Assembly: GCA_029864095.1 (NCBI GenBank)
Contig: JAOTUB010000011.1
Span: forward strand, 1-50,564
Source of the DNA: Gammaproteobacteria bacterium
Lineage (GTDB): Bacteria; Pseudomonadota; Gammaproteobacteria; Steroidobacterales; Woeseiaceae
Direction of reading: 5' to 3'
DNA length: 50,564 bases
Shown here: piece after piece, positions 24,963-34,351 of the stretch
How the letters are laid out: every line of letters starts with the position of its first letter
Position numbering within the stretch: the stretch's first letter is position 1
Program-made: the position numbers and the translations under genes
Notes under the pieces: generated by a model
What the model was told of the DNA's origin: nothing
Database searches by the model: none
What the model saw: the letters and a program-made list of their open reading frames with translations, nothing else

Positions 24963-27626
24963 ATGAGCCGATTCAATCCATTTGATGATATTGATCCGAT
25001 CGAGACGAGCGAGTGGCTCGAGTCAATCGATTCGGTGCTGGGACAGCACGGTCCCGAGCGGGCACATTTCCTGCTCAATAAGATGATCGATTTCGCGCGT
25101 CGTTCGGGTGCCTATCTGCCCTACAGCCCGAATACGGCCTACCTGAACACGATTGCCACGGGCCGTCAGCCCGAGTATCCGGGCGATCGATCGCTGGAAC
25201 GCCGCATCGAGGCCTATCTGCGCTGGAACGCAATGGCCATGGTCGTACAAGCCAATCGCAAGAGCACCGAGTACGGCGGTCATATCTCGAGTTACGCATC
25301 GTGTGCCACGATGTACGAGGTTGGCTTCAATCATTTCTGGCGAGGGCCGACCGAGGAGCACGGCGGTGACATGGTGTTCATACAGGGGCACTCGTCGCCG
25401 GGAATCTACGCGCGCGCGTATCTCGAGGGACGGCTGAACGAAAACGATCTGAATCGCTTCCGGCGCGAGGTCGGCGGTGGCGGCCTGTCGTCATACCCGC
25501 ACCCGTGGCTCATGCCGGATTTCTGGCAGTTTCCCACCGTGTCAATGGGCCTCGGCCCGATGATGGCGATCTACCAGGCACGCTTCATGCGTTACATGCA
25601 GAATCGGGAAATGGTGGCGCCGTCCGACCGCAAGGTGTGGGCTTTCCTCGGCGACGGCGAGATGGACGAGCCCGAGTCGATGGGCGCCATCACGATGCCC
25701 GTCCGCGAAGGCCTCGACAACCTTGTGTTTGTTGTCAATTGCAACCTGCAGCGCCTCGATGGACCGGTGCGGGGCAACGGCAAGATTATTCAGGAACTCG
25801 AAGCGGCGTTCGGTGGCGCCGGCTGGAACGTCATCAAGGTGATCTGGGGCGGACGATGGGACCCGCTTCTGGCCAGGGATCAGAACGGCCACCTGCGGCG
25901 TATCATGGAAGAGACCGTCAACGGTGAATATCAGAACTACAAGTCGAAAGACGGCGCCTATGTGCGCGAGCAGTTTTTTGCAAAGCATCCCGAGACTGCC
26001 GAGATGGTCGCCAACATGCCGGATGAGCAAATCTGGCGGCTAAATCGTGGCGGCCACGATCCGATCAAGATGTACGCGGCGTATGACGCTGCCGTACGCC
26101 ACACCGGCCAGCCGACCATCATCCTGGCGAAGACGGTCAAAGGCTTCGGTATGGGCGGAGCCGGCGAAGGGCAGAACACGGCGCACCAGCAGAAGAAGCT
26201 TGATCTCGAGGCGCTGAAGCAGATGCGCGATCGCTTCAATATCCCGGTGTCCGACAAGGACATCGAAAGCGTGCCGTACTACAAGCCTGCTGCGGACAGC
26301 GCGGAACTCGAGTACTTGCTTGAGCGGCGGCAGGCGTTGGGTGGTCACGTGCCGCAGCGACGCAAAAGGGCAGCGTCGTTGCGAGTCCCGGAGCTTGAGA
26401 TGTTCAAGACGCAGCTCGATGGCACCGGTGAGCGTGAAGCATCGACGACGATGGCGTTCGTGCGCATGCTGACCGCGCTCGCGAGAGACAAGCAGATCGG
26501 TAAACACATCGTGCCGATCGTGCCCGATGAAGCACGCACGTTCGGCATGGAGGGTATGTTTCGGCAGTTCGGCATCTACGCATCGAAAGGGCAGTTGTAT
26601 GAGCCTGAAGATGCCGGCGAACTCATGTACTACCGAGAGGACAAGAAGGGCGTAATTCTCGAGGAAGGCATCAACGAAGCAGGTGCATTCTGTTCCTGGC
26701 TCGCAGCCGGCACCGCGTACTCGAATCACAATACGCAAATGGTGCCGTTCTATATCTATTATTCGATGTTCGGTTTCCAGCGCATTGGCGACTTTATCTG
26801 GGCGGGCGGCGATATGCAGTCGCGCGGCTTTTTGATCGGCGCTACGGCAGGGCGCACGACGCTGGCCGGCGAGGGCCTGCAGCACCAGGATGGCCACAGT
26901 CTCGTCAACGCGTCGACGGTGCCTAACTGCGTTTCCTATGATCCGACCTATGCCTATGAGCTGGCAGTCATCATTCAGGATGGTCTGCGGCGCATGATTG
27001 GCGAGCAGGAAAACGTCTTCTACTACATCACCTGCATGAATGAGAACTACGTGCACCCGCCCATGCCGAAGGGCGTCGAGGAGGGCATTCTCAAGGGCAT
27101 GTACCTGCTCCAGGTCGGTGGCCAGGGCAAGATTCGAGCGCAGCTCATGGGCTCCGGTACGATCCTGCGTGAGGTCCTCGGTGCTGCCGAGCTACTGATC
27201 AAAGACTTCGGTATTCCGACGGATGTTTGGTCAGTGACGAGTTTCAACGAGCTGCGTCGCGACGGTCTCGAAGTCGAGCGGTGGAACCAGCTGCACCCGG
27301 AGGCTGAACCACGCCAAAGCTATGTCGCGCAGTGCCTCGCTGGCCGGCCCGGACCGTACATCGCGGCGACGGATTACATGAAGATCGTACCCGATCAAAT
27401 TCAGCGCTGGGTGCCGGGCAGTTTCATTTCCCTCGGGACGGACGGGTATGGACGCAGCGACGCGCGGGCTGCGCTCAGACGGCACTTCGAGGTCGACAAA
27501 CGCTTCATCGCAGTTGCGGCCCTGAAAGCGCTTGCTGACGATGGCGTGCTTGATCAGAAAACGGTGTCGCAGGCCATCGAGAAGTACGGCATCGATCCGG
27601 ATCGTCCCGATCCGGTGACACTCTAG
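24963..27626 (+). CDS. aceE: Pyruvate dehydrogenase E1 component, homodimeric type
   Basis: The protein has 887 residues, the same as E. coli AceE. The thiamine diphosphate motif runs from GDGEMDEPES (about 229) to NCNLQRLDGPVRGNGKI (about 260). The N-terminal FDDIDPIETSEWLESIDSVL, the HPWLMPDFWQFPTVSMGLGP segment and the conserved GRTTLAGEGLQHQDGHS loop all match. It decarboxylates pyruvate and transfers the acetyl group to the E2 lipoyl arm in the cytosolic PDH complex. It is the first gene of aceE-aceF-lpd, with E2 starting 11 nt after the stop. Confidence 0.96.
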   Translation: MSRFNPFDDIDPIETSEWLESIDSVLGQHGPERAHFLLNKMIDFARRSGAYLPYSPNTAYLNTIATGRQPEYPGDRSLERRIEAYLRWNAMAMVVQANRKSTEYGGHISSYASCATMYEVGFNHFWRGPTEEHGGDMVFIQGHSSPGIYARAYLEGRLNENDLNRFRREVGGGGLSSYPHPWLMPDFWQFPTVSMGLGPMMAIYQARFMRYMQNREMVAPSDRKVWAFLGDGEMDEPESMGAITMPVREGLDNLVFVVNCNLQRLDGPVRGNGKIIQELEAAFGGAGWNVIKVIWGGRWDPLLARDQNGHLRRIMEETVNGEYQNYKSKDGAYVREQFFAKHPETAEMVANMPDEQIWRLNRGGHDPIKMYAAYDAAVRHTGQPTIILAKTVKGFGMGGAGEGQNTAHQQKKLDLEALKQMRDRFNIPVSDKDIESVPYYKPAADSAELEYLLERRQALGGHVPQRRKRAASLRVPELEMFKTQLDGTGEREASTTMAFVRMLTALARDKQIGKHIVPIVPDEARTFGMEGMFRQFGIYASKGQLYEPEDAGELMYYREDKKGVILEEGINEAGAFCSWLAAGTAYSNHNTQMVPFYIYYSMFGFQRIGDFIWAGGDMQSRGFLIGATAGRTTLAGEGLQHQDGHSLVNASTVPNCVSYDPTYAYELAVIIQDGLRRMIGEQENVFYYITCMNENYVHPPMPKGVEEGILKGMYLLQVGGQGKIRAQLMGSGTILREVLGAAELLIKDFGIPTDVWSVTSFNELRRDGLEVERWNQLHPEAEPRQSYVAQCLAGRPGPYIAATDYMKIVPDQIQRWVPGSFISLGTDGYGRSDARAALRRHFEVDKRFIAVAALKALADDGVLDQKTVSQAIEKYGIDPDRPDPVTL

Positions 27627-27637
27627 GCGACACCGGC

Positions 27638-29284
27638 GTGGCAACCACGATCGACATCGTTGTTCCGGATCTCGGCGATTTCGAGGACGTTGAAGTTATC
27701 GAGATTCTCGTCGCGCCCGGTGACACGGTTGCGCGAGAAGATGGGCTTATCACGCTGGAAACCGACAAAGCTGCGATGGATGTGCCGTCGCCCGAGAACG
27801 GTGTTGTCGAAGAATTGAGCGTTTCGGTTGGCGACAAGGTGTCGGCAGGCAGTGTTATTGGCAAGCTCAAGGTCGAAGTCAGCGACACCGTTGTCATAGC
27901 ACCGGCCCTCAAACATGCGCCGACAGGCGATACGACCGTGCTTGCGACACCGGCAAAACCGGCTGGCGAGTCGCAGAGGTCGGGCGGCGTGCAAACGCTG
28001 GTTGTGCCCGATCTTGGCGATTTCGAAAACGTCGAAGTGATCGAGGTGCACATCAGCAAAGGCGACCAGGTCAACGTCGAGGATTCGCTCGTCACCCTCG
28101 AGACCGACAAAGCGGCGATGGACGTGCCCGCGATTGTCGGCGGACGTATCGAGTCGGTGCTGGTCAGAGTCGGTGACAAAGTCTCCAAAGGAGCATCGCT
28201 CGCGATCATCGAAGCGATCGTCGGCTCTGCGGAGGCGCCGGGGGAAAAACCGGCACCGCCTGCGGATGCAACTCAGTCGATCGCCACACCACCGTCACCG
28301 AGACAGGATGCAGTTGTGCAGCAGGCCGCGGCCGGCACGCCGCGCGAATTGCCCGCGATCCATGAGGCTGGCTTTTCTCGCGCGCATGCGAGCCCGTCAG
28401 TCAGGAAGCTCGCGCGCGAGCTCGGCGTGGATCTTGGGCAGGTCAAAGGCAGCGGCGCCAAGAGCCGGATTCTGCATGACGATGTCAAAGCGTTCGTTAA
28501 AGCAATTCTGACCGGGCAGGCGGCAGGTCCGGCCGGCGCGGGACTGCCGAAGACACCCAGCGTCGACTTCTCGAAATTCGGTGAGATTGAGCTGCAGCCG
28601 CTGACGCGAATCCAAAAGATCTCCGGCCCGCGTCTGCAGGCCAGCTGGATAAATCTGCCGCATGTAACGCAGCATGATCTTGCTGACATCACGGATCTTG
28701 AGGCAAAGCGTCAGGAGCTCAAAGGACCCGCCAAAGAGCGCGGCATATCGCTGACGCCACTGGCCTTCATCATGAAAGCCGTTGTCGCTGCGTTGCAGGA
28801 GTTTCCGAAGGTCAACGCGTCACTTGCGGATGATGGCGACAGTCTGGTATTCAAAAAGTACATTCACATGGGATTTGCCGCGGATACCGACCAGGGACTC
28901 ATGGTGCCGGTCATTCACGATGCAGATCAGAAGGACGTATACGAGCTCGCGAGCGAGCTCGGTGAGCTCTCGGCCGCGGCGCGAGAGGGCAAACTGAAAG
29001 CGCGTCAATTGCAAGGCGCGTCATTCACGATATCGAGTCTTGGCGGCATCGGTGGTACGGCGTTCACCCCGATCGTCAACGCGCCGGAAGTGGCCATCCT
29101 TGGCGTCTCCCGATCGTCGATGCAGCCTGTCTGGAATGGCACCGGATTCGAGCCACGCCTGATGTTGCCGCTGTCCTTATCTTACGATCACCGGGTCATT
29201 GATGGTGCGGCGGCGGTACGCTTTACGACTTTCCTCGGTCAGAAGCTGGCCGACGTGGACGCGTTAATGCAGGCGACCCTGTAG
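27638..29284 (+). CDS. aceF: Pyruvate dehydrogenase E2 (dihydrolipoyl acetyltransferase), two lipoyl domains
   Basis: The protein has 548 residues from a GTG start. Two lipoyl domains lie at about 3-78 and 118-192, each with the lipoylated lysine in ETDKAAMDVP (near residues 43 and 157). An Ala/Pro linker leads to the E1/E3-binding domain (about 252-287, SVRKLARELGVDLGQVKGSG) and the catalytic domain with SYDHRVIDGAAAVRF near 517. It passes acetyl groups to CoA and forms the core of the complex. E. coli AceF has three lipoyl domains; here the third copy in the operon sits on E3. The stop overlaps the lpd start by one base. Confidence 0.95.
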   Translation: MATTIDIVVPDLGDFEDVEVIEILVAPGDTVAREDGLITLETDKAAMDVPSPENGVVEELSVSVGDKVSAGSVIGKLKVEVSDTVVIAPALKHAPTGDTTVLATPAKPAGESQRSGGVQTLVVPDLGDFENVEVIEVHISKGDQVNVEDSLVTLETDKAAMDVPAIVGGRIESVLVRVGDKVSKGASLAIIEAIVGSAEAPGEKPAPPADATQSIATPPSPRQDAVVQQAAAGTPRELPAIHEAGFSRAHASPSVRKLARELGVDLGQVKGSGAKSRILHDDVKAFVKAILTGQAAGPAGAGLPKTPSVDFSKFGEIELQPLTRIQKISGPRLQASWINLPHVTQHDLADITDLEAKRQELKGPAKERGISLTPLAFIMKAVVAALQEFPKVNASLADDGDSLVFKKYIHMGFAADTDQGLMVPVIHDADQKDVYELASELGELSAAAREGKLKARQLQGASFTISSLGGIGGTAFTPIVNAPEVAILGVSRSSMQPVWNGTGFEPRLMLPLSLSYDHRVIDGAAAVRFTTFLGQKLADVDALMQATL

Positions 29285-31032
29285 TGGCGGAACGCGTCAA
29301 ACTGACGGTCCCGGATCTCGGCGAATTCTCGAATGTAGAAGTCATCGAAATACTCGTGTCGCCTGGCGACATCGTTGCGGTTGAAGATGGTCTGGTTACG
29401 CTGGAGACGGACAAGGCCGCGATGGATGTGCCCGCAAGCCAGGCCGGCAAAATCGTCTCGGTCGAGGTTGGTCTTGGCGACAAGGTTTCGACGGGCGATG
29501 TGGTCGTGACGATCGAGGTCGAAAAGGCGCAGCTGAACGAAGTTGCGGAGACCTTCGATCCTGTTCAAACCCACACGATGTCAGCAGCGGAAATTGCTGC
29601 CGCGACCGGTACGGTGCCGATAAGTGACGCGATGCACTCGGCCCAACTGGTTGTCATCGGTGCAGGACCGGGTGGCTACACTGCCGCGTTTCGCGCTGCG
29701 GATCTTGGCATGGACGTCATATTGATCGAGCGCTGGGAAACGCTGGGCGGTGTCTGCCTTAACGTTGGATGTATTCCGTCCAAAGCCCTGTTACACGCGG
29801 CGAAGGTCATCGATGATGCGGCGGCTATGGCCGAGCACGGTGTGACTTTTGGCGCGCCGAAAGTTGACGCCCTCAAACTGCGCAGCTGGAAGAACGAGGT
29901 TGTCGGCAAACTCACTGGCGGTCTGGCGCAGCTGGCCAAGCAACGCAATGTTCGCGTGCTGCAGGGCACCGCGAAGTTCGAGTCCGCAAACAGACTGGTG
30001 CTCGACAACGGCGAAACAATAGCCTTCGAGAAGTGCATTATTGCGGCCGGCTCCGAGAGCATCATGCTGCCGGGGCTGCCGGACGACCCGCGCATTATCG
30101 ATTCGACGGGGGCACTGGAACTCGACCCGCTGCCCAAACGCATGCTCGTGGTTGGCGGAGGCATCATTGGCCTCGAGATGGCCTGCGTGTACAGCGCACT
30201 CGGCACCGAGGTTAGCGTCGTCGAGCTAATGGACTCGCTGATGCCGGGAACGGACAAGGACCTCTTGCGGCCGTTCCTCAAAGTCGTCAAATCGCGCTAC
30301 GAAGCCATCATGACGTCAACCAGGGTCACGGGTATGCGGACGACAATTCCTGGTATCGAAGTGTCATTCGAAGGCGGGGACGCCCCGGAGATCGGTGTCT
30401 ATGATCGCGTGCTGGTTGCCGTAGGCCGACGCGCGAATGGCGATCAGCTCGATGCCGACAAAGCGGGCGTCGTAGTCAACGAGCGCGGTGTCATCGATGT
30501 TGATAAGCAGATGCGCACGAACGTGCCGCACATTTTCGCGATTGGTGATCTTGTACCGGGACCGATGCTTGCCCACAAAGCGACACATGAAGCCAAAGTC
30601 GCGGCCGAGGCGGCGGCCGGCGAGAAGAGCTACTTCGATGCACGTACCATTCCTTCCGTTGCCTATACCGATCCCGAGATCGCGTGGGTTGGTTTGACGG
30701 AGACTGAAGCGCAGGAGCAGGGCGTCGATTACGACAAGACGCAGATTCCGTGGGCGGCAAGCGGCCGCGCGCTGGCGCTGGGACGAGCCGAGGGTTTTAC
30801 AAAGCTCCTCTGGGACAAGCAAACCAACCGAGTTCTGGGCGGTGCGATCGTCGGTCCCAATGCCGGTGACCTGATCGCTGAAATCGGTCTGGCTATCGAG
30901 ATGGGTGCGGATGCTGCAGACATCGGGATGACCGTTCATCCACACCCGACGCTGTCCGAAACGGTCGCATTCGCGGCCGAGGCCTACGAGGGCACGCTCA
31001 CCGATCTGTACCTGCCGAAAAAACGCGTTTAG
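29284..31032 (+). CDS. lpdA: Dihydrolipoyl dehydrogenase (E3) with N-terminal lipoyl domain
   Basis: The protein has 582 residues, over 100 longer than plain E3. Residues about 2-78 are a lipoyl domain (VTLETDKAAMDVPASQ, lysine near 42), then a linker, then the flavoprotein: FAD site VIGAGPGGYTAAFRAADL, redox disulfide GGVCLNVGCIPSKALLH (about 158-163), NAD site VVGGGIIGLEMA, and the C-terminal His-Glu pair HPHPTLSE. It reoxidises the E2 dihydrolipoamide with NAD. Lipoyl-E3 fusions are known in PDH operons of other proteobacteria. Starting GTG overlaps the aceF stop (TAGTG). Confidence 0.94.
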   Translation: MAERVKLTVPDLGEFSNVEVIEILVSPGDIVAVEDGLVTLETDKAAMDVPASQAGKIVSVEVGLGDKVSTGDVVVTIEVEKAQLNEVAETFDPVQTHTMSAAEIAAATGTVPISDAMHSAQLVVIGAGPGGYTAAFRAADLGMDVILIERWETLGGVCLNVGCIPSKALLHAAKVIDDAAAMAEHGVTFGAPKVDALKLRSWKNEVVGKLTGGLAQLAKQRNVRVLQGTAKFESANRLVLDNGETIAFEKCIIAAGSESIMLPGLPDDPRIIDSTGALELDPLPKRMLVVGGGIIGLEMACVYSALGTEVSVVELMDSLMPGTDKDLLRPFLKVVKSRYEAIMTSTRVTGMRTTIPGIEVSFEGGDAPEIGVYDRVLVAVGRRANGDQLDADKAGVVVNERGVIDVDKQMRTNVPHIFAIGDLVPGPMLAHKATHEAKVAAEAAAGEKSYFDARTIPSVAYTDPEIAWVGLTETEAQEQGVDYDKTQIPWAASGRALALGRAEGFTKLLWDKQTNRVLGGAIVGPNAGDLIAEIGLAIEMGADAADIGMTVHPHPTLSETVAFAAEAYEGTLTDLYLPKKRV

Positions 31033-31118
31033 CGTTGCCAAAGCGTGAACTGGCGTGTGGCGAAATTACCTCGTCCCGGCGACGATACTCAGGTACGGAT
31101 CACGCGGCGGCTTTGATC

Positions 31119-31829
31119 ATGCGAAAAACAGCACAGCTAATCATTCTGACAATCGGCGCGATGCTGACGCCGTGTGCGTGGGCGCAGCCTGATCGCGAGT
31201 CGCTGATCGAAGCGTGGGAAACCCACGTTGCGACCCTGCCGGGTACCACCGAATTCGAGGCCCTTGGCGACGGCACCTATCGACTTCAGGACACAGACCT
31301 GCCGTATGACGGCGAACTGAAACTGGTCGGCGCGCTGGTCAGAGCGGCCGAATCGCCCGGATTCGACACCGGGTTCACGCACTTCGGCATGGTCGACATC
31401 GAACTGACGGATCTCCCGCAAGAGCGTCTTTCGTCCCAGAGCTATTACTATTGGCTCGCCGACCGACAAACGCTGCATTATTCGGAGACGGAACAACGCT
31501 GGATGGGTCCTGTCGCGTACCAGTCGGCGATTACGCAACAGTACTCGCCGGACAGGTCATTCCGGGGATTGAATTTCATGCTGAACTACGGCATCTGGGT
31601 GTTCCTGATCGCCCTGATCATTTTTGTGTTTGTCGGGGTCAGCCGCCAGGCCAAAAAGGCGCGCTCGCTGATGGACCAGACAGAGGATATAAACCGGCGC
31701 GCGAGCGAGAATCTGGACAGGAGTGAGCAAATGCGGGATGAAGTGATGGCCGTCACGCGCGAGATGCGCGATCTGCAACTGGAAAACAACGAACTCCTGA
31801 AAAAGATACTGGATGCGATGACGAGCTGA
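31119..31829 (+). CDS. Exported protein with C-terminal membrane helix and coiled coil
   Basis: From ATG 31119 the product has 236 residues; the frame is open from 31035 but the extra part is Arg-rich and not signal-like. The signal peptide is MRKTAQLIILTIGAMLTPCA. The periplasmic part (about 24-150) contains WETHVATLPG and alternating strands. Then a membrane helix (GIWVFLIALIIFVFVGVS, near 155) and a cytoplasmic coiled coil of about 55 residues with heptad-like Leu/Met/Ile follow. The family is not recognised. It lies 86 nt after lpdA and might be read through from the PDH operon. Confidence 0.65.
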   Translation: MRKTAQLIILTIGAMLTPCAWAQPDRESLIEAWETHVATLPGTTEFEALGDGTYRLQDTDLPYDGELKLVGALVRAAESPGFDTGFTHFGMVDIELTDLPQERLSSQSYYYWLADRQTLHYSETEQRWMGPVAYQSAITQQYSPDRSFRGLNFMLNYGIWVFLIALIIFVFVGVSRQAKKARSLMDQTEDINRRASENLDRSEQMRDEVMAVTREMRDLQLENNELLKKILDAMTS

Positions 31830-31841
31830 TCTCCGCCTGTC

Positions 31842-32381
31842 TCAGAACGCCTTGCCGAGCGCACGCGCGAAATCGGCGTCAGTCAACTCGCGAAAGGCGT
31901 AACGGTACCCGAAATAGACGGCGATAGCGTAGAACACAATATCCATTGGATCGAAGGTTGCCGTCATGATTTCAATCGCGACATCGAGGTTCATCTGTGC
32001 GAGCAGCTCGACGTACGGGACGCCCTCAGCATCTGCAACAAAATATGCGACGGTAAGCAAATTGCCGAGCGCGCAGCCGATCAGCGACAAGACCCCGGCA
32101 ACGACACCGAAGATCTGATCGATTCCTTTACCGACGTGGCGAATCGCGAAGCCGACAGCAAATCCGATTCCGATTGCCAGCCACCCGATCTGATAGCCTG
32201 TCGCAACGGTTACCGCCGCCCACATGCTCGCGCCCACCACGGCTGCGACCAGTCCTGCCAGTGTTGCCATGACAAGATTTTGCTCGGCGCGCAGTTGGTC
32301 CAAAGCCATCTGGACCTCCGGCTCGGACAGGTTCGCCGGTTGACGCTGAATTGTCTGTTCAGTCGATTCGCGTGTCTTCAT
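31842..32381 (-). CDS. Hypothetical membrane protein, four helices
   Basis: The protein has 179 residues; GAGGAT lies before the ATG. A polar, Gln/Glu-rich N-terminus of about 30 residues is followed by helices near 37-58, 64-82, 90-117 and 147-165. The stretch GWLAIGIGFAVGFAIRHVGK with a charged turn is typical of small membrane proteins of the Yip1-like or DUF type, without a firm assignment. It is convergent with the exported coiled-coil gene (12 nt apart). Confidence 0.65.
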   Translation of the reverse strand: MKTRESTEQTIQRQPANLSEPEVQMALDQLRAEQNLVMATLAGLVAAVVGASMWAAVTVATGYQIGWLAIGIGFAVGFAIRHVGKGIDQIFGVVAGVLSLIGCALGNLLTVAYFVADAEGVPYVELLAQMNLDVAIEIMTATFDPMDIVFYAIAVYFGYRYAFRELTDADFARALGKAF

Positions 32382-32557
32382 GCTGGATCCTCAAGATTGA
32401 TCGGGCGATGACGTGTCCACAGGCTCAATTAAGTTCGCCGAACGTGCATCTGTGTTTCTTGCACAGTAGCAGAATTTCGATACTACCTGTGTGAAGTACG
32501 TATTGTTGCATCGATCGCGGCGGTCGAATCTACAAGCGGCAGAAAGGAGGATCGAGC

Positions 32558-33004
32558 GTGCAAGACTTTCCCCACCATTATGTTGTTGTGGCGGCGGCGC
32601 AGTCGGATAGCAACGTGCAGCTGGCGAGTCCGGGACTCGATAACATCGAGTCGGCCGGACCGGCAGAATTCGGCGGCCCCGGTGATTTGTGGTCCCCGGA
32701 GACACTATTGGTCGCGTCTGTAGCGGATTGCTTCATCTTGTCGTTCAAGGCTATTGCAAGAGCTTCGAAACTGGAATGGAAAGCGCTGAGTTGCGATGTC
32801 GTTGGCGAACTGAATAGCGTCGCGCGGGTCACGCGGTTCACCAGGTTTAATATTCGCGCGGTACTCGAGGTGCCGGTTGACACGAATGCAGACAAAGCAA
32901 GACGCGTGCTGGACAAGGCTGAACAGAGCTGCCTGATAACCAATTCGATGATCGCGGCTTCGCGCCTCGAGGCCGAGGTGCGTGTTACGGAAGCGGCGGC
33001 CTGA
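32558..33004 (+). CDS. OsmC family protein
   Basis: The protein has 148 residues from GTG 32558 with a strong AGGAGG site. It follows the OsmC pattern, with a glycine-rich WSPETLLVASVADCFILSF segment containing the first cysteine and AEQSCLITNSMIAA containing the second. These match the redox pair of OsmC-like peroxidases, which act on organic peroxides. It lies tail to tail with the DoxX gene of the DUF692 cluster, so it need not belong to that operon, but both deal with redox stress. Confidence 0.85.
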   Translation: MQDFPHHYVVVAAAQSDSNVQLASPGLDNIESAGPAEFGGPGDLWSPETLLVASVADCFILSFKAIARASKLEWKALSCDVVGELNSVARVTRFTRFNIRAVLEVPVDTNADKARRVLDKAEQSCLITNSMIAASRLEAEVRVTEAAA

Positions 33005-33044
33005 TACGGGGTCGCCAGGCCGAATCCATCCGGGGACTACGGCA

Positions 33045-33566
33045 TTATCTAAAGCGCTTCGCGAGTATGTGATCGAGACTTAGCTTGCCAGCGCCCATAA
33101 AGATCAGCGGGATCAGCATCGCGATGAACAGCAGCGGAATGCGGTAGTTGCCAAAACCATTGTTTGAAACCGCATAGCCCTTCCACAGCTCAGCAAGGCT
33201 CGAGTAGTCATCGGGCCAGTGCACGCCGAGGATCGCAACCCAGGTGACGACGACAAGGCTGACCGCCCAGAAGCGGGTGAACAGGCCGAGGGCAAGTGCA
33301 AATCCGCCGAGAATCTCGACCCAGGTCACCATGAACCAGTTAAAGCTCGCCGGGAACAGACTAATCGGAAACGGGAAGTTCTCAAGTGAATTCGCGAACC
33401 AGTTCGGCACGTCACCCCAGAGCGTCTCGGAAGCATTGAATTTCTTCAGCCCTGCACTGCCGAACTCATACGCCATTAGCAGACGAATCGGCAGCAGTGC
33501 GATCCAGTCGCCTGTGGGTTCGAGAACATTGACGACGCGTTTCCAGTAGGCGTGCAGCTTGTTCAT
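33045..33566 (-). CDS. DoxX-like membrane protein of the DUF692 cluster
   Basis: The protein has 173 residues; GAGGAG precedes the ATG. It has four membrane helices with DoxX features: LLPIRLLMAYEFGSAGLKKF, then WFMVTWVEILGGFALALGLF and a WP.D/YSSL loop (HWPDDYSSLAELW), then the last helix pair. DoxX proteins often accompany DUF692-DUF2063 pairs (the bufferin-type operon, where they are called BufD), with a role in the membrane that is not settled. It is the third gene of the cluster, 11 nt after DUF2063. Confidence 0.85.
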   Translation of the reverse strand: MNKLHAYWKRVVNVLEPTGDWIALLPIRLLMAYEFGSAGLKKFNASETLWGDVPNWFANSLENFPFPISLFPASFNWFMVTWVEILGGFALALGLFTRFWAVSLVVVTWVAILGVHWPDDYSSLAELWKGYAVSNNGFGNYRIPLLFIAMLIPLIFMGAGKLSLDHILAKRFR

Positions 33567-33577
33567 TTAGTCACTCC

Positions 33578-34351
33578 TCAAGCTGGCGTCCGTGTGCCAG
33601 TCAGAATTTCAAGTTGTCTCATTTCCTCGAGTGCGGCTGCGCCATGTTGAATTAGCGCGTCAACATCCGGATATTTCGTTTGCGCCGCGAGCGCGCGGAG
33701 CAAACCCTCGCCCGAAGCTTGCGAATCGTTCTGCCCGATCAATTCAAGCAGTGCTGCAGTGATCGGATTCAGCTCAAGAAACCCGACCTTGTCGTTATTG
33801 CCCCGATACACGGCAAGGAATACAGGCTGTTCGGCTGGTTCTGCGGGTATGTAGTCGCTGGAAATCCGATGCACCGGGTATTGATACGCGTAGACCCAGG
33901 TGAGATCAGACTTGACCGGGACGTTCATGAGCAAGTCACCATCCGGATCGACTCCGGTCAGGTCATTGCGTTCCTCGGAGATCGAAAGCGCAAGCTCGAT
34001 GTATTCGTAATGAGCAAGCTCTATCAGGAACGGGAAGTCGTCTTGCTGCAGTTCGTATTCGTTCTCCAGAAAAGCGAGGAACTCCTCCGGTAGCTGCAGA
34101 AAATAAGGTGTTTTTGCGCGATGTAGCTGCATGAACTGGCGAATCAGGCCGCACCATTTCGTTTCGGGCAAAAGTTTCTTCAAGACGGGGAACATATTCG
34201 ACAATAAATTGCGCAGATTATTGAAAAACAAGTGGCGATAGATCGCCATGCGGCGGTCCTCGACACCCTCAGGTGCCACGACATGTTCCGGATCACGAAT
34301 ATGTGCAGCGAACGCATATTGTCTTTTCTGGAACTCCGGAAGCTCAGCCAC
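33578..34351 (-). CDS. DUF2063 family putative DNA-binding/MNIO partner protein
   Basis: The protein has 257 residues from GTG 34351 (AAGGAGG upstream), overlapping the DUF692 gene by 8 nt. The N-terminal part, LPEFQKRQYAFAAHIRD, followed by RMAIYRHLFFNNLRNLLSNM and FPVLKKLL, is typical of DUF2063. In MNIO systems this protein (MbnC/BufC type) binds the precursor peptide and presents it to the DUF692 enzyme. The C-terminal half (about 120-250) is the usual mixed domain with LELNPITAALLELI. Together with DUF692 it forms the core of a peptide-modification operon. Confidence 0.88.
   Translation of the reverse strand: MAELPEFQKRQYAFAAHIRDPEHVVAPEGVEDRRMAIYRHLFFNNLRNLLSNMFPVLKKLLPETKWCGLIRQFMQLHRAKTPYFLQLPEEFLAFLENEYELQQDDFPFLIELAHYEYIELALSISEERNDLTGVDPDGDLLMNVPVKSDLTWVYAYQYPVHRISSDYIPAEPAEQPVFLAVYRGNNDKVGFLELNPITAALLELIGQNDSQASGEGLLRALAAQTKYPDVDALIQHGAAALEEMRQLEILTGTRTPA

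Noticed and set aside
26040..27056. 338-codon minus-strand frame inside aceE
   Set aside because: Complementary shadow of a strongly conserved gene.
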